This document shows, piece by piece, positions 42,585 to 51,116 of a DNA stretch of 64,000 nt. How positions within the stretch are numbered: the first letter of the stretch is position 1; every line of letters begins with the position of its first letter. Position numbers and translations under genes: made by a program. The notes under the pieces were generated by a model. That model was not told where the DNA came from. It searched no databases and was given only the letters and a program-made list of their open reading frames with translations. Source of the stretch: Haloechinothrix alba (GTDB lineage: Bacteria; Actinomycetota; Actinomycetes; Mycobacteriales; Pseudonocardiaceae); contig NZ_FZNW01000005.1 of NCBI RefSeq assembly GCF_900188115.1, positions 62,001 to 126,000 on the forward strand. The letters run 5' to 3'.

Positions 42585-43973
42585 ATGTGTCCCAGCGATG
42601 CGACGTCCACCCAGGGTGGCGACCGGCTCCAGGTGGCGGTGGTCGGCGCGGGCCCGTCCGGCCTGTACGCGGTGCGCGCCCTGCTGGAGTCGACGGTCGA
42701 GGTCGGCGTCGACGTGTTCGACCGGCTGCCTGCCCCGTACGGCCTGGTGCGCTACGGGGTCGCGCCCGACAACCAGAAGATGAAGTCGGTCATCCGGGTG
42801 CTGCACGGCTCGTTCGACGAGGACAACGACGTCCGCTTCCTGGGCAACGTCACCTTCGGTGAGGACATCACGCGGGACGACCTGCGCGCGCACTACGACG
42901 CCGTCATCTACGCCACCGGCACCCAGGGTGACCGCAAGCTCGGCGTCGCCGGTGAGGAGCTGCCGGGAAGCTCGGGAGCCAGGGAGTTCGTCAGCTGGTA
43001 CTGCGGCCACCCGGACGCCGCGAGCCGCGACTTCCCGCTGCGCTGCCGGCACGCGGCCGTGGTCGGTGCCGGCAACGTCGCCCTCGACGTCACGCGGATG
43101 CTCGCCAAGAGCTCCGAGGAGATCGCCGGCACGGACGTCCCCGACCGCGTGCTCGATACGTTCCGGGACAACCGCATCACCGACATACACCTGCTGTCCC
43201 GCCGCGGCCCCGCGCAAGCCAAGTTCACCCCCGTCGAGCTGCGCGAGATGGGCGAGCTGGTCAACGCCGACATCGTCATCGATCCCGGCGAGCTCGTGCT
43301 GACCGAGGACGACGAGCAGCGTGTGGCCGCCGATCGCCAGCTCCGCAAGAACGTCGCGCTGCTGCGCGAGTGGGCCGAGCGGCCGCTGGAGGGCAAGCCC
43401 CGTCGGGTGCACATGAGGTTCCTGCACAGCCCCGTACGGATCCTCGGCGAGAACGAGGTCGCCGGTGTGGTCGTCGAACGCAACGAACTGCTCGACGACG
43501 GCAAGGTTCGCGGCACGGGCGAGTACGAGACGCTCGACGTGGGCCTGGTGTTCGCCGCGGTCGGCTACCAGGCACTCCCGCTACCGGACGTGCCGTTCGA
43601 CCACGACACCGCCACGGTCCCGCACGACGCCGGGCGGGTCCTCGACAGCAGCGGCACGCAGGAGCCCGGCGAGTACGTCACCGGCTGGGCGAAACGCGGC
43701 CCGAGCGGCGTCATCGGGACGAACAAGAACGATGCGGCCGAGACCGTCAACAGCCTGCTGACCGACCTCGCGGACCGGGCGAGCACCCGCCGACACGACC
43801 GCACCGGCATCACCCGGCTGCTCGAGCAACGCGGTGTCGACTACGTCGACTGGGCAGGTTGGCTGCGCGTGGACACCCACGAGACCCGGCTCGGCGAGGC
43901 CCAGAACCGCCCCCGCGTGAAGGTTCCCGACCAGCCGTCACTGCTGGAGCTCGCGCGCCGTTACCCGCAGTAG
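42585..43973 (+). CDS. fprA: Ferredoxin/adrenodoxin-NADP+ reductase (FprA type)
   Basis: A 462-residue flavoenzyme. The FAD motif VAVVGAGPSGLYAVRALLES is at residues about 17-36, followed by FDRLPAPYGLVRYGVAPDNQKMKSV, diagnostic of the adrenodoxin-reductase class. The NADP site is AAVVGAGNVALDVTRMLAKS, and YVTGWAKRGPSGVIGTNKNDAAETV is the C-terminal FAD segment. It passes electrons between NADPH and ferredoxin, feeding P450s or Fe-S enzymes. Start choice between ATG 42585 and GTG 42576 is open. Confidence 0.92.
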   Translation: MCPSDATSTQGGDRLQVAVVGAGPSGLYAVRALLESTVEVGVDVFDRLPAPYGLVRYGVAPDNQKMKSVIRVLHGSFDEDNDVRFLGNVTFGEDITRDDLRAHYDAVIYATGTQGDRKLGVAGEELPGSSGAREFVSWYCGHPDAASRDFPLRCRHAAVVGAGNVALDVTRMLAKSSEEIAGTDVPDRVLDTFRDNRITDIHLLSRRGPAQAKFTPVELREMGELVNADIVIDPGELVLTEDDEQRVAADRQLRKNVALLREWAERPLEGKPRRVHMRFLHSPVRILGENEVAGVVVERNELLDDGKVRGTGEYETLDVGLVFAAVGYQALPLPDVPFDHDTATVPHDAGRVLDSSGTQEPGEYVTGWAKRGPSGVIGTNKNDAAETVNSLLTDLADRASTRRHDRTGITRLLEQRGVDYVDWAGWLRVDTHETRLGEAQNRPRVKVPDQPSLLELARRYPQ

Positions 43974-44001
43974 CGGCACGACCCGTCCCGGCCGGACGAC
44001 G

Positions 44002-44958
44002 TCACCGTGGGCGCTCGGTCGACGGCGGTGGGCAGGTACCGCGTTCCTCGCCGGTGTCGCACAGCCGCTCGCGGCTGTCCCATTCGAGGCCGTGCCGCGC
44101 GTCGTCACCGAGCTGGCGCCGTACGAGGACGCCGGTGTCGTACCCGGTGTCGGCCTGGATCCAGTGCCGGTACTCCTGCCGGTTCACGGCGATGTGATGG
44201 CTGTAGAACGGCAACGCGACAGGGGTGGGTCCCCAGTCCGGGTCCGCCCACGCGGAGTAGCCCTGTGCCCGCGCCGGATCGACGTACCAGCAGTCCCACT
44301 CCGCCGGTGACGAAGCCCAGCGGCACGTGCGGTGCCGCATGCCTCCGTGCCTGGTCACGTCGGAGTCGCGGGCGATGCCGTGCAGCGTGTCGCTGTCCGC
44401 GTCGTAGTGCTCGCGGTACCAGTCCCCGCACGGATCGGCGGCGTCCCTGCAGCCCACCCAGGGTTGCCACGCGGCGCGGCGGCGGTCGGTCTCGCTGCCA
44501 CCCGCTGCGCAGTAGCGCGCGCTCATCACCCGCGCGGCCTCGTTCGCGGCCTGCCAGCTGTTGATCCGGGCCGAGATCGGCAGGTGCGCCCCGGACCCGG
44601 CGGAGTCGAACTGCCACATCCCCACACCGGCATGCCAGAAGACGTCCGGGGACTCGTCCGGGTCTGTGAACGAGTGCAACCCTCGCTGGACGTCCCAGCG
44701 GCCGAGCGTCATCGGGGACGGGGCGATGTCTCTCGGCGCCCCGGTCTCCTGCCAGACCACCGCCAGCATCATCGCCGCGAGCTCGTCGCGCGACAGGCCG
44801 CAGTCACGGTGCGTCTCGGCGTGCTCGAGCACGTCGTCGAGCGGCTCGTCACCGAAGACGTGTTCCGCCGCGGCCGGCGGGCCTGCCGCGAGCGCACCCA
44901 TCGCCAGCACCAGCGCGAGTATCGCGCGGCAGGCACCACGAACCGTCGAGCACGTCAT
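44002..44958 (-). CDS. Secreted protein with lysozyme-like helical core, unknown activity
   Basis: A 318-residue protein with a signal peptide (GACRAILALVLAMGALAAGPPAAA). The mature N-terminus, LSRDELAAMMLAVVWQETGAP, has an early Glu, and FWHAGVGMWQFDSAG resembles the G-x-x-Q-F segment of transglycosylase-like folds. Many cysteines (YCAAGG, WVGCRDAADPCGDW, HRTCRW, WDCWY) suggest several disulfides. ATG 44958 overlaps the stop of the upstream gene (ATGA), so both are co-translated. Peptidoglycan cleavage is possible but unproven. Confidence 0.65.
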   Translation of the reverse strand: MTCSTVRGACRAILALVLAMGALAAGPPAAAEHVFGDEPLDDVLEHAETHRDCGLSRDELAAMMLAVVWQETGAPRDIAPSPMTLGRWDVQRGLHSFTDPDESPDVFWHAGVGMWQFDSAGSGAHLPISARINSWQAANEAARVMSARYCAAGGSETDRRRAAWQPWVGCRDAADPCGDWYREHYDADSDTLHGIARDSDVTRHGGMRHRTCRWASSPAEWDCWYVDPARAQGYSAWADPDWGPTPVALPFYSHHIAVNRQEYRHWIQADTGYDTGVLVRRQLGDDARHGLEWDSRERLCDTGEERGTCPPPSTERPR

Positions 44959-45953
44959 GAGCCCACCACCCACAGCATCGGCATCCTCCCGCTCAGGTCC
45001 TCGCCGGGATCGGCGGGTTCGGCGTGCAGGAAGTCGCCGAGTGCCTGCGGCATCCCCGGCTCCAGCTCGGGCAGCCGTTCACCCGAGCCGGGTCGGACAA
45101 CCGGGGTCTCGGCGACGTGCAGCACACGGCCATCGGGGCCCAGCCACGCGATCACCACCGCCGGTCGTTCGATGGAGCTGTCCGCGTGGTTTCGTACCGA
45201 CCCGAACAGCAGGTACGGGCGCTCGCCGACGTCCTCGTCGCCGAGCAGGTTGCCGACAGCGACATCGCGTGACCCGCCGTGCGAACGCAGCCAGTGCAGC
45301 AGTAGCTCGGCCTCGCGTGGGGAGTCCGTGGATACCTCTGCCGGCTCCACCGCCCAGCGCACCTCGGACACCTCGTCAGCGGGCACGTCCGCATCCACCA
45401 CAAACGGCGCCGGCTCGCCAGGGCGAACCGGATCCACCGGCACCGCAGCCGAGGCCATCGAGAGCGTCACGCCGTGCTCGTCGACCAGCTGGGCGTGGAC
45501 CGTCACCTGCCCGACGTCCTCGGAGGTCTCGTTGCGCACCAGACCCCTGGCCACCCACTCCCCCTTCCCGGAGGTGCGCACGGTGGAGTCGAGCACGACG
45601 GCGTCGTCGCTGGTGACATCGGTCGTGTAGTGCGGGCCCCGGAAGCCGGCGAGGTTGCGGTCCGTCACCCGCGCCACGGCCTCCGTCTCACCGGGCGGCG
45701 GCTCGGCGCCGCAGTCGGCCTCGCCGCCGTCGTCCGGCGGCACGCGCAGGCAGTCCCGCTCGTCGTACAGCTCCGGGGAACGCTCGTGCAGCGAGGGCAG
45801 CTCGGGCAGGTCGACGTGCTCGGCTCCCACGCCGGTCGCACCGTCCGTTCCGGCGGGCCAGCTCGGCGAGGACGCCGGGATCACCGCGAGCAACACGACG
45901 GCAACAACGGCCCAGCCGGCGCGGCTCCTTCCCGACAGGCCGTTTCCGGGCAT
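44955..45953 (-). CDS. Membrane-anchored extracytoplasmic protein, unknown
   Basis: A 332-residue protein with one N-terminal hydrophobic segment (AGWAVVAVVLLAVIPASSPS) and a long extracytoplasmic part. A Cys pair (RDCLRVPP and GEADCGAEPP) precedes two beta-sandwich-like regions resembling FxLYD domains: GEWVARGLVRNETSEDVGQVTVHAQLVDEHG and YLLFGSVRNHADSSIERPAVVIAWLGPDG. These domains occur in cell-surface binding proteins. ATG 45953 is preferred for GGAGGAG upstream. It is coupled to the lysozyme-like secreted protein downstream, suggesting an envelope complex. Confidence 0.65.
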   Translation of the reverse strand: MPGNGLSGRSRAGWAVVAVVLLAVIPASSPSWPAGTDGATGVGAEHVDLPELPSLHERSPELYDERDCLRVPPDDGGEADCGAEPPPGETEAVARVTDRNLAGFRGPHYTTDVTSDDAVVLDSTVRTSGKGEWVARGLVRNETSEDVGQVTVHAQLVDEHGVTLSMASAAVPVDPVRPGEPAPFVVDADVPADEVSEVRWAVEPAEVSTDSPREAELLLHWLRSHGGSRDVAVGNLLGDEDVGERPYLLFGSVRNHADSSIERPAVVIAWLGPDGRVLHVAETPVVRPGSGERLPELEPGMPQALGDFLHAEPADPGEDLSGRMPMLWVVGS

Positions 45954-46105
45954 CGACGCCCACTCCTCCGGTGTGCTCGACCGGCTCACACGCTGCGCGG
46001 CACGGATGGCAAAACAATTCAGTCTACTGCCGGGAAGAGAGCGGCATCAATCGTCGTGCCTGCTGTACGTGTGCGGCGCCGGACGGCCGGGCCCGGCGTG
46101 CCCTG

Positions 46106-46540
46106 CTATTCCGCGGTCTCGGCAGCAGTGGGGCTCGCCAGCGACCAGGTGTGGCCGAAGGGGTCGGTGAGCTGACCGTAACGATCACCCCAGAACTGGT
46201 CCTCGAGCGGCATCGCCACCGTTGCGCCCGCGTCGACCGCCCGCTGCCACGTGGCGTCCACATCGGGGAGATCCAGGTGGATGGTCACGGGTGACCCGCC
46301 GAGCGCCCGCGGGGAGCTACCGTTGCCGTCCCCGTACTCGGGGAAGTCGTCCATCAGCATGACCAGGCCGCCGTTGATGGTGACGGCGGCGTGCATCAGC
46401 TTGCCCGACCCGTCCTCTGCCGGTACCCGCATGGCCTCCACGGCGCCGAACGCCGCCTTGTAGAACTCGATCGCCTGCGCGGCACCGTCCACGACCAGGT
46501 GCGGTGTCACCGCTGGCATAGGTACGTCTTGATCCGCCAT
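46106..46540 (-). CDS. VOC family (PhnB/glyoxalase-like) protein
   Basis: A 144-residue protein with two beta-alpha-beta-beta-beta modules: TPHLVVDGAAQAIEFYKAAFGAVEAMRVPAEDG and PVTIHLDLPDVDATWQRAVDAGATVAMPLEDQFWGDRYGQLTDPFGHTWSLA. The WGDRYGQLTDPFGHTW ending is typical of PhnB-like proteins. GAGGAG lies 5 nt before the ATG. Substrate unknown. Confidence 0.92.
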   Translation of the reverse strand: MADQDVPMPAVTPHLVVDGAAQAIEFYKAAFGAVEAMRVPAEDGSGKLMHAAVTINGGLVMLMDDFPEYGDGNGSSPRALGGSPVTIHLDLPDVDATWQRAVDAGATVAMPLEDQFWGDRYGQLTDPFGHTWSLASPTAAETAE

Positions 46541-46801
46541 CGTTACTCCTCGATAGGTGAGTTATCGGGCCGGTTCTCGAACAGTCTCACGCCGTACCGA
46601 CAAGCCGGCTACTGTTTCGACCCGCTGCCGGACCGGAACTCATCGGGACGAGGCGGAAGCCGGCTCGATCTCGTTGCTGTGTCGTCGCGTGGCGTGGCGA
46701 TCCGCGGACGGTGCGAGTGGTTAGGCTCGGGCCGATCGTGCGGCCGGGCGCCGTACCGGCCACGACACCCCGACTACCGTCAGCCGAGGAAGGCAACGCC
46801 G

Positions 46802-48061
46802 GTGATCGATCTGGTCGTGCTGGCCGGTCTCATCGTCGGCTACGCGCTGGTCTCCGGTCGCGTGCAACGCACGTCGTTGACCGCGCCGATGGTCTTCGTG
46901 ACCGCCGGGCTCGCGCTCGGTCCCGCGGGGCTGGACGTCATCGGTGGCCCGGTGACCGAGTCCACCGTCCGGGTGCTGGCCGAGGTCACGCTGGTGCTCG
47001 TGCTGTTCACCGATGCGGCACGTATCGAGCTGCCCGTGTTGCGGCGGGAGTACCACTTCCCGTTGCGGCTGCTGGCGATCGGCATACCCGCCGCCGTCGC
47101 GCTCGGCGCGGGTACGGCGCTGCTCGTCTTCGACGACTTCGGGGTGTGGGAGGCCGCGCTGCTGGCCGCTGTGCTGGTGCCGACCGATGCCGCCCTCGGC
47201 GCTTCGGCGGTCTTCGACGAGCGGTTGCCGGTGCGGATCCGGCAGACAGTGAACGTGGAGAGCGGGCTCAACGACGGCATCGCCCTGCCCGTCGTGCTGC
47301 TGTTCGCGGCGGCCGCTGGGACGGCCGGGTCCGGTGCGGGCTCAGCCGCGTCGTGGGTGGAGTTCGCCGCCGAGCAGATCGGCCTCGGTGTGCTGGTGGG
47401 GCTGACGACGGGCTTGCTCGGTGGCCGGCTCCTCGCACGGGTCGACAGGGCGGGCTGGATCAACGCGACCTACCGGCGCCTGGCGGCACTGGCCGTCGCG
47501 GGCCTCGCCTACGGCGGCGCCGAGCTGGTCACCGGAAACGGGTTCATCGCGAGCTTCGTCGCCGGGCTGAGCTTCGGATCCGTCGCACGCAGCCAGTGCC
47601 CGCAGGTCCACGAGTTCGCCGAGCGGGAGGGCGAGCTGCTGGCCATCGCGACGTTCACGATGTTCGGCGCGATCATCGCCGGTCCCCGGCTGGCGGACAT
47701 GGACTGGCGGGTCGTCGTCTACGCCGTGCTCAGCCTGCTCGTGGTGCGGGTGGTCGCGGCCTGCGTCGCGATGACCGGCACCAGGGTGACGTGGATGACC
47801 ATGCTGTTCTTCGGCTGGTTCGGGCCGCGCGGGCTGGCTTCGATCCTGTTCGGGTTGCTCGTGGTCGAGCATGCCGGGATCGCGGTCTCCGACGAGATCA
47901 TGGTCGTCACCAGTGCCACCGTGCTGCTGAGCGTGTACGCACACGGGATCAGCGCGGCGCCGCTGGCGCGGGCGTTCGGGCGGCGAGCCAACCAGTACCC
48001 GGCGACGGCACCCGAACATTCCCCCGTCACGGAGCACCACGTGCGCAACCGCCCCACGTGA
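46802..48061 (+). CDS. Na+/H+ antiporter, NhaP/CPA1 type
   Basis: A 419-residue membrane protein with about 12 helices. The ion-binding region is NVESGLNDGIALPVVLLF (Asn-Asp pair of CPA1 electroneutral exchangers). Other motifs are FTDAARIELPVLRREYHFPLRLLAIG, ALLAAVLVPTDAALGASAVFDERLPVRIRQ and GWFGPRGLASILFGLLVVE. It would expel Na+ or K+ for H+. The GTG at 46802 follows GAGGAAGG. Confidence 0.92.
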   Translation: MIDLVVLAGLIVGYALVSGRVQRTSLTAPMVFVTAGLALGPAGLDVIGGPVTESTVRVLAEVTLVLVLFTDAARIELPVLRREYHFPLRLLAIGIPAAVALGAGTALLVFDDFGVWEAALLAAVLVPTDAALGASAVFDERLPVRIRQTVNVESGLNDGIALPVVLLFAAAAGTAGSGAGSAASWVEFAAEQIGLGVLVGLTTGLLGGRLLARVDRAGWINATYRRLAALAVAGLAYGGAELVTGNGFIASFVAGLSFGSVARSQCPQVHEFAEREGELLAIATFTMFGAIIAGPRLADMDWRVVVYAVLSLLVVRVVAACVAMTGTRVTWMTMLFFGWFGPRGLASILFGLLVVEHAGIAVSDEIMVVTSATVLLSVYAHGISAAPLARAFGRRANQYPATAPEHSPVTEHHVRNRPT

Positions 48062-48155
48062 CGGCGCGTTCGCGGCCGCGCGCCACGAGTCCGATGCGAC
48101 CGACCGGTATGTCGTTTCCTGGTTCCGAGCCTCCGCAGCTGTGGTAGCGATCGCT

Positions 48156-49421
48156 TCACAGCGTGCGCGCGAGCCGCATGCCACCGAAGATCCACCGCGC
48201 GGACGGCGGAAAGAAGTTCCGGTAGCTGGCTCGGATGTGGCCGGACGGCGTGACGCAGCTGCCACCGCGTAGCACGTGCTGATTGACCATGAACTTGCCG
48301 TTGTATTCACCGATCGCACCAGCGGGCGGCTGGTAGCCGGGATACGGCAGGTAGGCGCTGCCCGTCCACTCCCACACGTCGCCGAACATCTGCCGCGGCC
48401 CCTGCCCCTGGCTGGACGGCCGGGGGTGTAGCACGGAGGGATCCAGAAGGTTGCCGCCCACCGGCTGCCGGGCACCGAAGGCTTCCCACTCGAACTCGGT
48501 GGGTAACCGCGCGCCGGCCCAGCGGGCAAAAGCATCAGCCTCGTAGTAACTGATATGACAGACCGGCTCGGCCGGATCGACCACGCGAGGACCGGACAAT
48601 GTAAACACTTCCCACTCGCCGCCAGATCGCGACCAGTACAGCGGTGCATACCAACCCTCGGACTGCACGGTAGCCCAGCCGTCGGACAACCACAGCTCGG
48701 GTCGCTGGTAACCGCCGCTGTCGATGAACTCCAGCCACTCGCCGTTGGTGACCGGGCAGTCAGCCAACGCGAACGGATGCAGCCACGCCTGGTGGCGCGG
48801 TTGTTCGTTGTCGTAGGCGAATCCGCCGCCGCTGTGCCCGACATCCACGAAGCCGCCCCCGTGCTCGATCCATCCCTGACGCGTCGCCGAGGTCGCTTCC
48901 GGCGTGTCCAGCGCCGCGTAAACCGGTGCCAGCGGGTTGCACGAGAGCACATGCTTGATGTCCATGAGCAGCAGCTCCTGGTGCTGCTGCTCATGATTCA
49001 GCCCCAGCTCGATCAACCGCAACGCTTCGGCGTCCGGTTCCCGTTCGAGCAAGCGGCGCATCGCCGCGTCCACGTGCGCGCGGTACTCGGATATCTCGCT
49101 CAGGCCGGGGCGCGAGATGAGCCCACGCTCCGAGCGCGGGTACTGGGCGCCGACGGTGTTGTAGTAAGAGTTGAACAGGTACGAGTATCGCGGGTGGAAC
49201 TCCCGGTATCCCGTGTCCGTCGCCGACAGCAGGAACGTCTCGAAGAACCACGAGGTGTGCGCGCGGTGCCATTTGGTGGGGCTGACCTCGGGCGCGGACT
49301 GGACCGTCTGGTCCTCCGGCGAGAGCGGGTCGGCCAACCGCTCGGTGAGCCCACGCACCTCCTCGTACTTCTCGGCCAGTTCGGTGATGGCCGGAATCGT
49401 CTGTGCCCCCAACATCGTCAT
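48156..49421 (-). CDS. egtB: Ergothioneine biosynthesis protein EgtB-like
   Basis: A 421-residue protein. An N-terminal DinB_2 domain supplies iron ligands: His in KWHRAHTSWFFE (near residue 53) and the pair in LNHEQQHQELLLMD (near residues 130-140). The C-terminal FGE-sulfatase domain has FVDVGHSGGGFAYDNEQPRHQ, ARLPTEFEWEAF, GDVWEWTGSAY and VLRGGSCVTP. EgtB couples gamma-glutamylcysteine or cysteine to trimethylhistidine with O2 and Fe(II). The usual egtA, egtC and egtD neighbours are absent, so it may work with genes elsewhere or be a paralogue. GGAGGAG precedes the ATG. Confidence 0.88.
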   Translation of the reverse strand: MTMLGAQTIPAITELAEKYEEVRGLTERLADPLSPEDQTVQSAPEVSPTKWHRAHTSWFFETFLLSATDTGYREFHPRYSYLFNSYYNTVGAQYPRSERGLISRPGLSEISEYRAHVDAAMRRLLEREPDAEALRLIELGLNHEQQHQELLLMDIKHVLSCNPLAPVYAALDTPEATSATRQGWIEHGGGFVDVGHSGGGFAYDNEQPRHQAWLHPFALADCPVTNGEWLEFIDSGGYQRPELWLSDGWATVQSEGWYAPLYWSRSGGEWEVFTLSGPRVVDPAEPVCHISYYEADAFARWAGARLPTEFEWEAFGARQPVGGNLLDPSVLHPRPSSQGQGPRQMFGDVWEWTGSAYLPYPGYQPPAGAIGEYNGKFMVNQHVLRGGSCVTPSGHIRASYRNFFPPSARWIFGGMRLARTL

Positions 49422-49599
49422 GGAACGCTCCTCCCTGCGTTTGCCGAAGGCGGGCCGTATACCCGCCCTACCGACGATCATGGCACGCATCGGGAGTCCC
49501 GGGCATGGCGTACGTGGAGCCGAGTGGTTGAACCATCGATGACGAGCGAGTCGTCTGGCAGGCACGCGAAGCGGCCTTGTACGCCCGGGTCACTGCTGA

Positions 49600-49947
49600 T
49601 CAGGCACGTGTCCGGCGCTGCGCGATTGAGCGGCTGCGGCGTGACGGGCTCCCCAACCGCCTCCCACGTCGAGACCATATGATCCGCTCGTCAAGCGGAC
49701 GGTTGATCGCGGTCACGGCGACGCCGCTGAGCCACTCCGACGGGGGCCAGAGCACCTGGCCGACAAGGATGAACCCGATATTCGACGCCGTCAGCTCGGC
49801 AATCGTGACGTCGGATTCAGTAGCAGCAAGGGCGGAGGGGACGAGGAAGGTAACGGGCTCTCGTGCGAGCCACGTGCACCAGGCATCGGACAGCAGCGGG
49901 CAGGCAGGGGCGATCGCGACCCGATCATGACCGGCCCCGAACCTCAA
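49600..49947 (-). CDS. Doubtful hypothetical protein in a gene-poor gap
   Basis: A 115-codon frame with a partly protein-like N-terminal two thirds (VAIAPACPLLSDAWCTWLAREPVTFLV, TASNIGFILVGQVLWPPSEWL) that turns into Arg/Ser-rich shadow-like sequence. No domain is recognised and there is no good ribosome site. It may be a gene fragment. The rest of 49422-49988, between egtB and the tRNAs, shows nothing else. Confidence 0.25.
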   Translation of the reverse strand: MRFGAGHDRVAIAPACPLLSDAWCTWLAREPVTFLVPSALAATESDVTIAELTASNIGFILVGQVLWPPSEWLSGVAVTAINRPLDERIIWSRRGRRLGSPSRRSRSIAQRRTRA

Positions 49948-49988
49948 AAAGCCGCCCTGACCTGCATCAAGGCGGCCTCTGTGCGGGG

Positions 49989-50062
49989 TGGCCAGGGACG
50001 GATTCGAACCGTCGACCTTCCGCTTTTCAGGCGGACGCTCGTACCAACTGAGCTACCTGGCC
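49989..50062 (-). tRNA. tRNA-Phe (GAA)
   Basis: Acceptor arms GGCCAGG and CCTGGCC pair fully. The anticodon arm is CCGC-CTGAAAA-GCGG, giving GAA, and the T-arm contains GGTTCGAATCC. CCA is not encoded. It is the third gene of the Glu-Asp-Phe cluster on this strand. Confidence 0.97.
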
Positions 50063-50111
50063 AAGGATCCCTCGCACGGTGACACGCACCGTGCACCGAG
50101 GAGTACGTTGG

Positions 50112-50185
50112 CGACCCTGACGGGACTCGAACCCGCGACCTCCGCCGTGACAGGGCGGCGCGCTAACCAACTGCGCCACAGGGCC
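50112..50185 (-). tRNA. tRNA-Asp (GTC)
   Basis: The acceptor GGCCCTG pairs with CAGGGTC (one G-U). The anticodon arm is CCGCC-CTGTCAC-GGCGG, giving GTC, and the T-arm has GGTTCGAGTCC. Discriminator G, as expected for Asp. Confidence 0.97.
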
Positions 50186-50198
50186 ATGTAGTTTTCCG

Positions 50199-50271
50199 TG
50201 CTCCCAACGGGATTCGAACCCGCGTCGCCGCCTTGAAAGGGCGGAGTCCTAGGCCGCTGGACGATGGGAGC
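50199..50271 (-). tRNA. tRNA-Glu (TTC)
   Basis: The acceptor GCTCCCA pairs with TGGGAGC. The anticodon arm is CCGCC-CTTTCAA-GGCGG, giving TTC, and the T-arm contains GGTTCGAATCC. It is first in the transcription order of the three tRNAs; TATGCT about 65 nt upstream may be the cluster's -10 box. Confidence 0.97.
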
Positions 50272-50421
50272 CCGGCTAGTCCGGCTAACCGGCCAACCGT
50301 GTTCCCAGAGTTCCGCCGGTCCGTCCCTGGGAGCCGCGAATAGCATACGACACCCCCGCACAGCGCACCACAGCGGGTGCCACTAAGCGCGACGTGACGC
50401 CGTGACCTGCATCGGACCGTG

Positions 50422-50670
50422 TCACCGTTGCACGGGAGGGACACCGTCCTCGTCCGGCCGCAACCCGAGCATGTCCAACAGCAGCGCGCAGTCCTCGGCG
50501 TCGTGCGCGCTACCGGCGACGGCTCGCCGCGCCCGCTTGAGCTGATCGTCGGAGATCCGAAGCGAATCAGCACCGGACGAACGCTGCGAAGGAACGCCCA
50601 TGCCGGAGCCCGTCGATCGCGTCTCGTCCTGACGCATGAGGAACTGGCGGACTTCAAGAGAACCACTCAT
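50422..50670 (-). CDS. Small hypothetical protein upstream of the tRNA cluster
   Basis: An 82-residue protein with an excellent ribosome site (GGAGGAGGAACC before ATG 50670). The N-terminus is polar. The C-terminal half is helical and acidic (LRISDDQLKRARRAVAGSAHDAEDCALLLDMLGLRPDEDG). No domain is recognised, but the ribosome site and codon use support a real gene. Confidence 0.65.
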   Translation of the reverse strand: MSGSLEVRQFLMRQDETRSTGSGMGVPSQRSSGADSLRISDDQLKRARRAVAGSAHDAEDCALLLDMLGLRPDEDGVPPVQR

Positions 50671-50811
50671 GGTTCCTCCTCCACTCAACACGGCGCTCCT
50701 GACGACTAGCCGCGAGGCTAATACTGTGACGTCGCACTCACAGTCCCCCGCAGGGTGAACTCTCAAGAACGCTCTGTTGTTCCTGCACCGGTCGCCGGGA
50801 AGCCCTTACAC

Positions 50812-50841
50812 CCGTTCTGCCTTGCGCACAAGGCAGAACGG
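50812..50841. other. Perfect 13-bp hairpin of unknown role
   Basis: CCGTTCTGCCTTG (50812-50824) and CAAGGCAGAACGG (50829-50841) pair fully around a CGCA loop. No T-run follows on either strand. It lies in the 247-bp gap upstream of the small protein gene and 79 nt before the 6C-like RNA; on the plus strand AGGA follows directly. It could be a leader structure, an RNase site or a weak terminator. Confidence 0.5.
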
Positions 50842-50917
50842 AGGAACTCTCGGTGACCGCCTGGTGCAGATTTTCCCATCGATCGCTCGCCGTGAACCCG
50901 TATTTCGTGTAACAATC

Positions 50918-51003
50918 GGGGTGCTGACACACCCCCGGTCAGCGCCTGTGGAGATCCCCTCCGGCCCCCGCGTTCCTCCCCCTGGCGCGGGGGCTTCTTA
51001 CTG
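50918..51003 (+). ncRNA. 6C RNA-like small RNA
   Basis: Two hairpins lie in tandem. The first pairs GGTGCTGAC (50920-50928) with GTCAGCGCC (50938-50946) around ACACCCCCG. The second pairs GCCCCCGCG (50964-50972) with CGCGGGGGC (50986-50994) around a loop containing TCCCCCT, followed by TTCTTACTGGTTT, a terminator. Two stem-loops with C-runs in both loops define the actinobacterial 6C motif (mycobacterial B11, about 93 nt), which pairs with G-rich ribosome sites. TAACAAT at 50910-50916 is a plausible -10 box. Each loop has five consecutive Cs, not six. Confidence 0.65.
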
Positions 51004-51082
51004 GTTTGCCCGCGCGGCGCGGGGCTAAACATCATGGTTACCCTTCGCCGGCAAACGTCCCGGCTGCCGGCGCGGCACGGCC

Positions 51083-51110
51083 TTCGACACTGGCAGCGCG
51101 CGGCTATCCT
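51083..51110 (+). promoter_or_regulatory. Promoter of a leaderless gene
   Basis: TTCGAC (51083-51088) and TATCCT (51105-51110) are 16 nt apart. The -10 box ends 6 nt before GTG 51117, so transcription probably starts at the start codon, explaining the lack of a ribosome site. Confidence 0.5.
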
Positions 51111-51116
51111 GTCCCG

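Noticed and set aside
49989-50271. tRNA cluster as an island attachment site
   Set aside because: No integrase gene and no duplicated tRNA 3' end were seen on either side.
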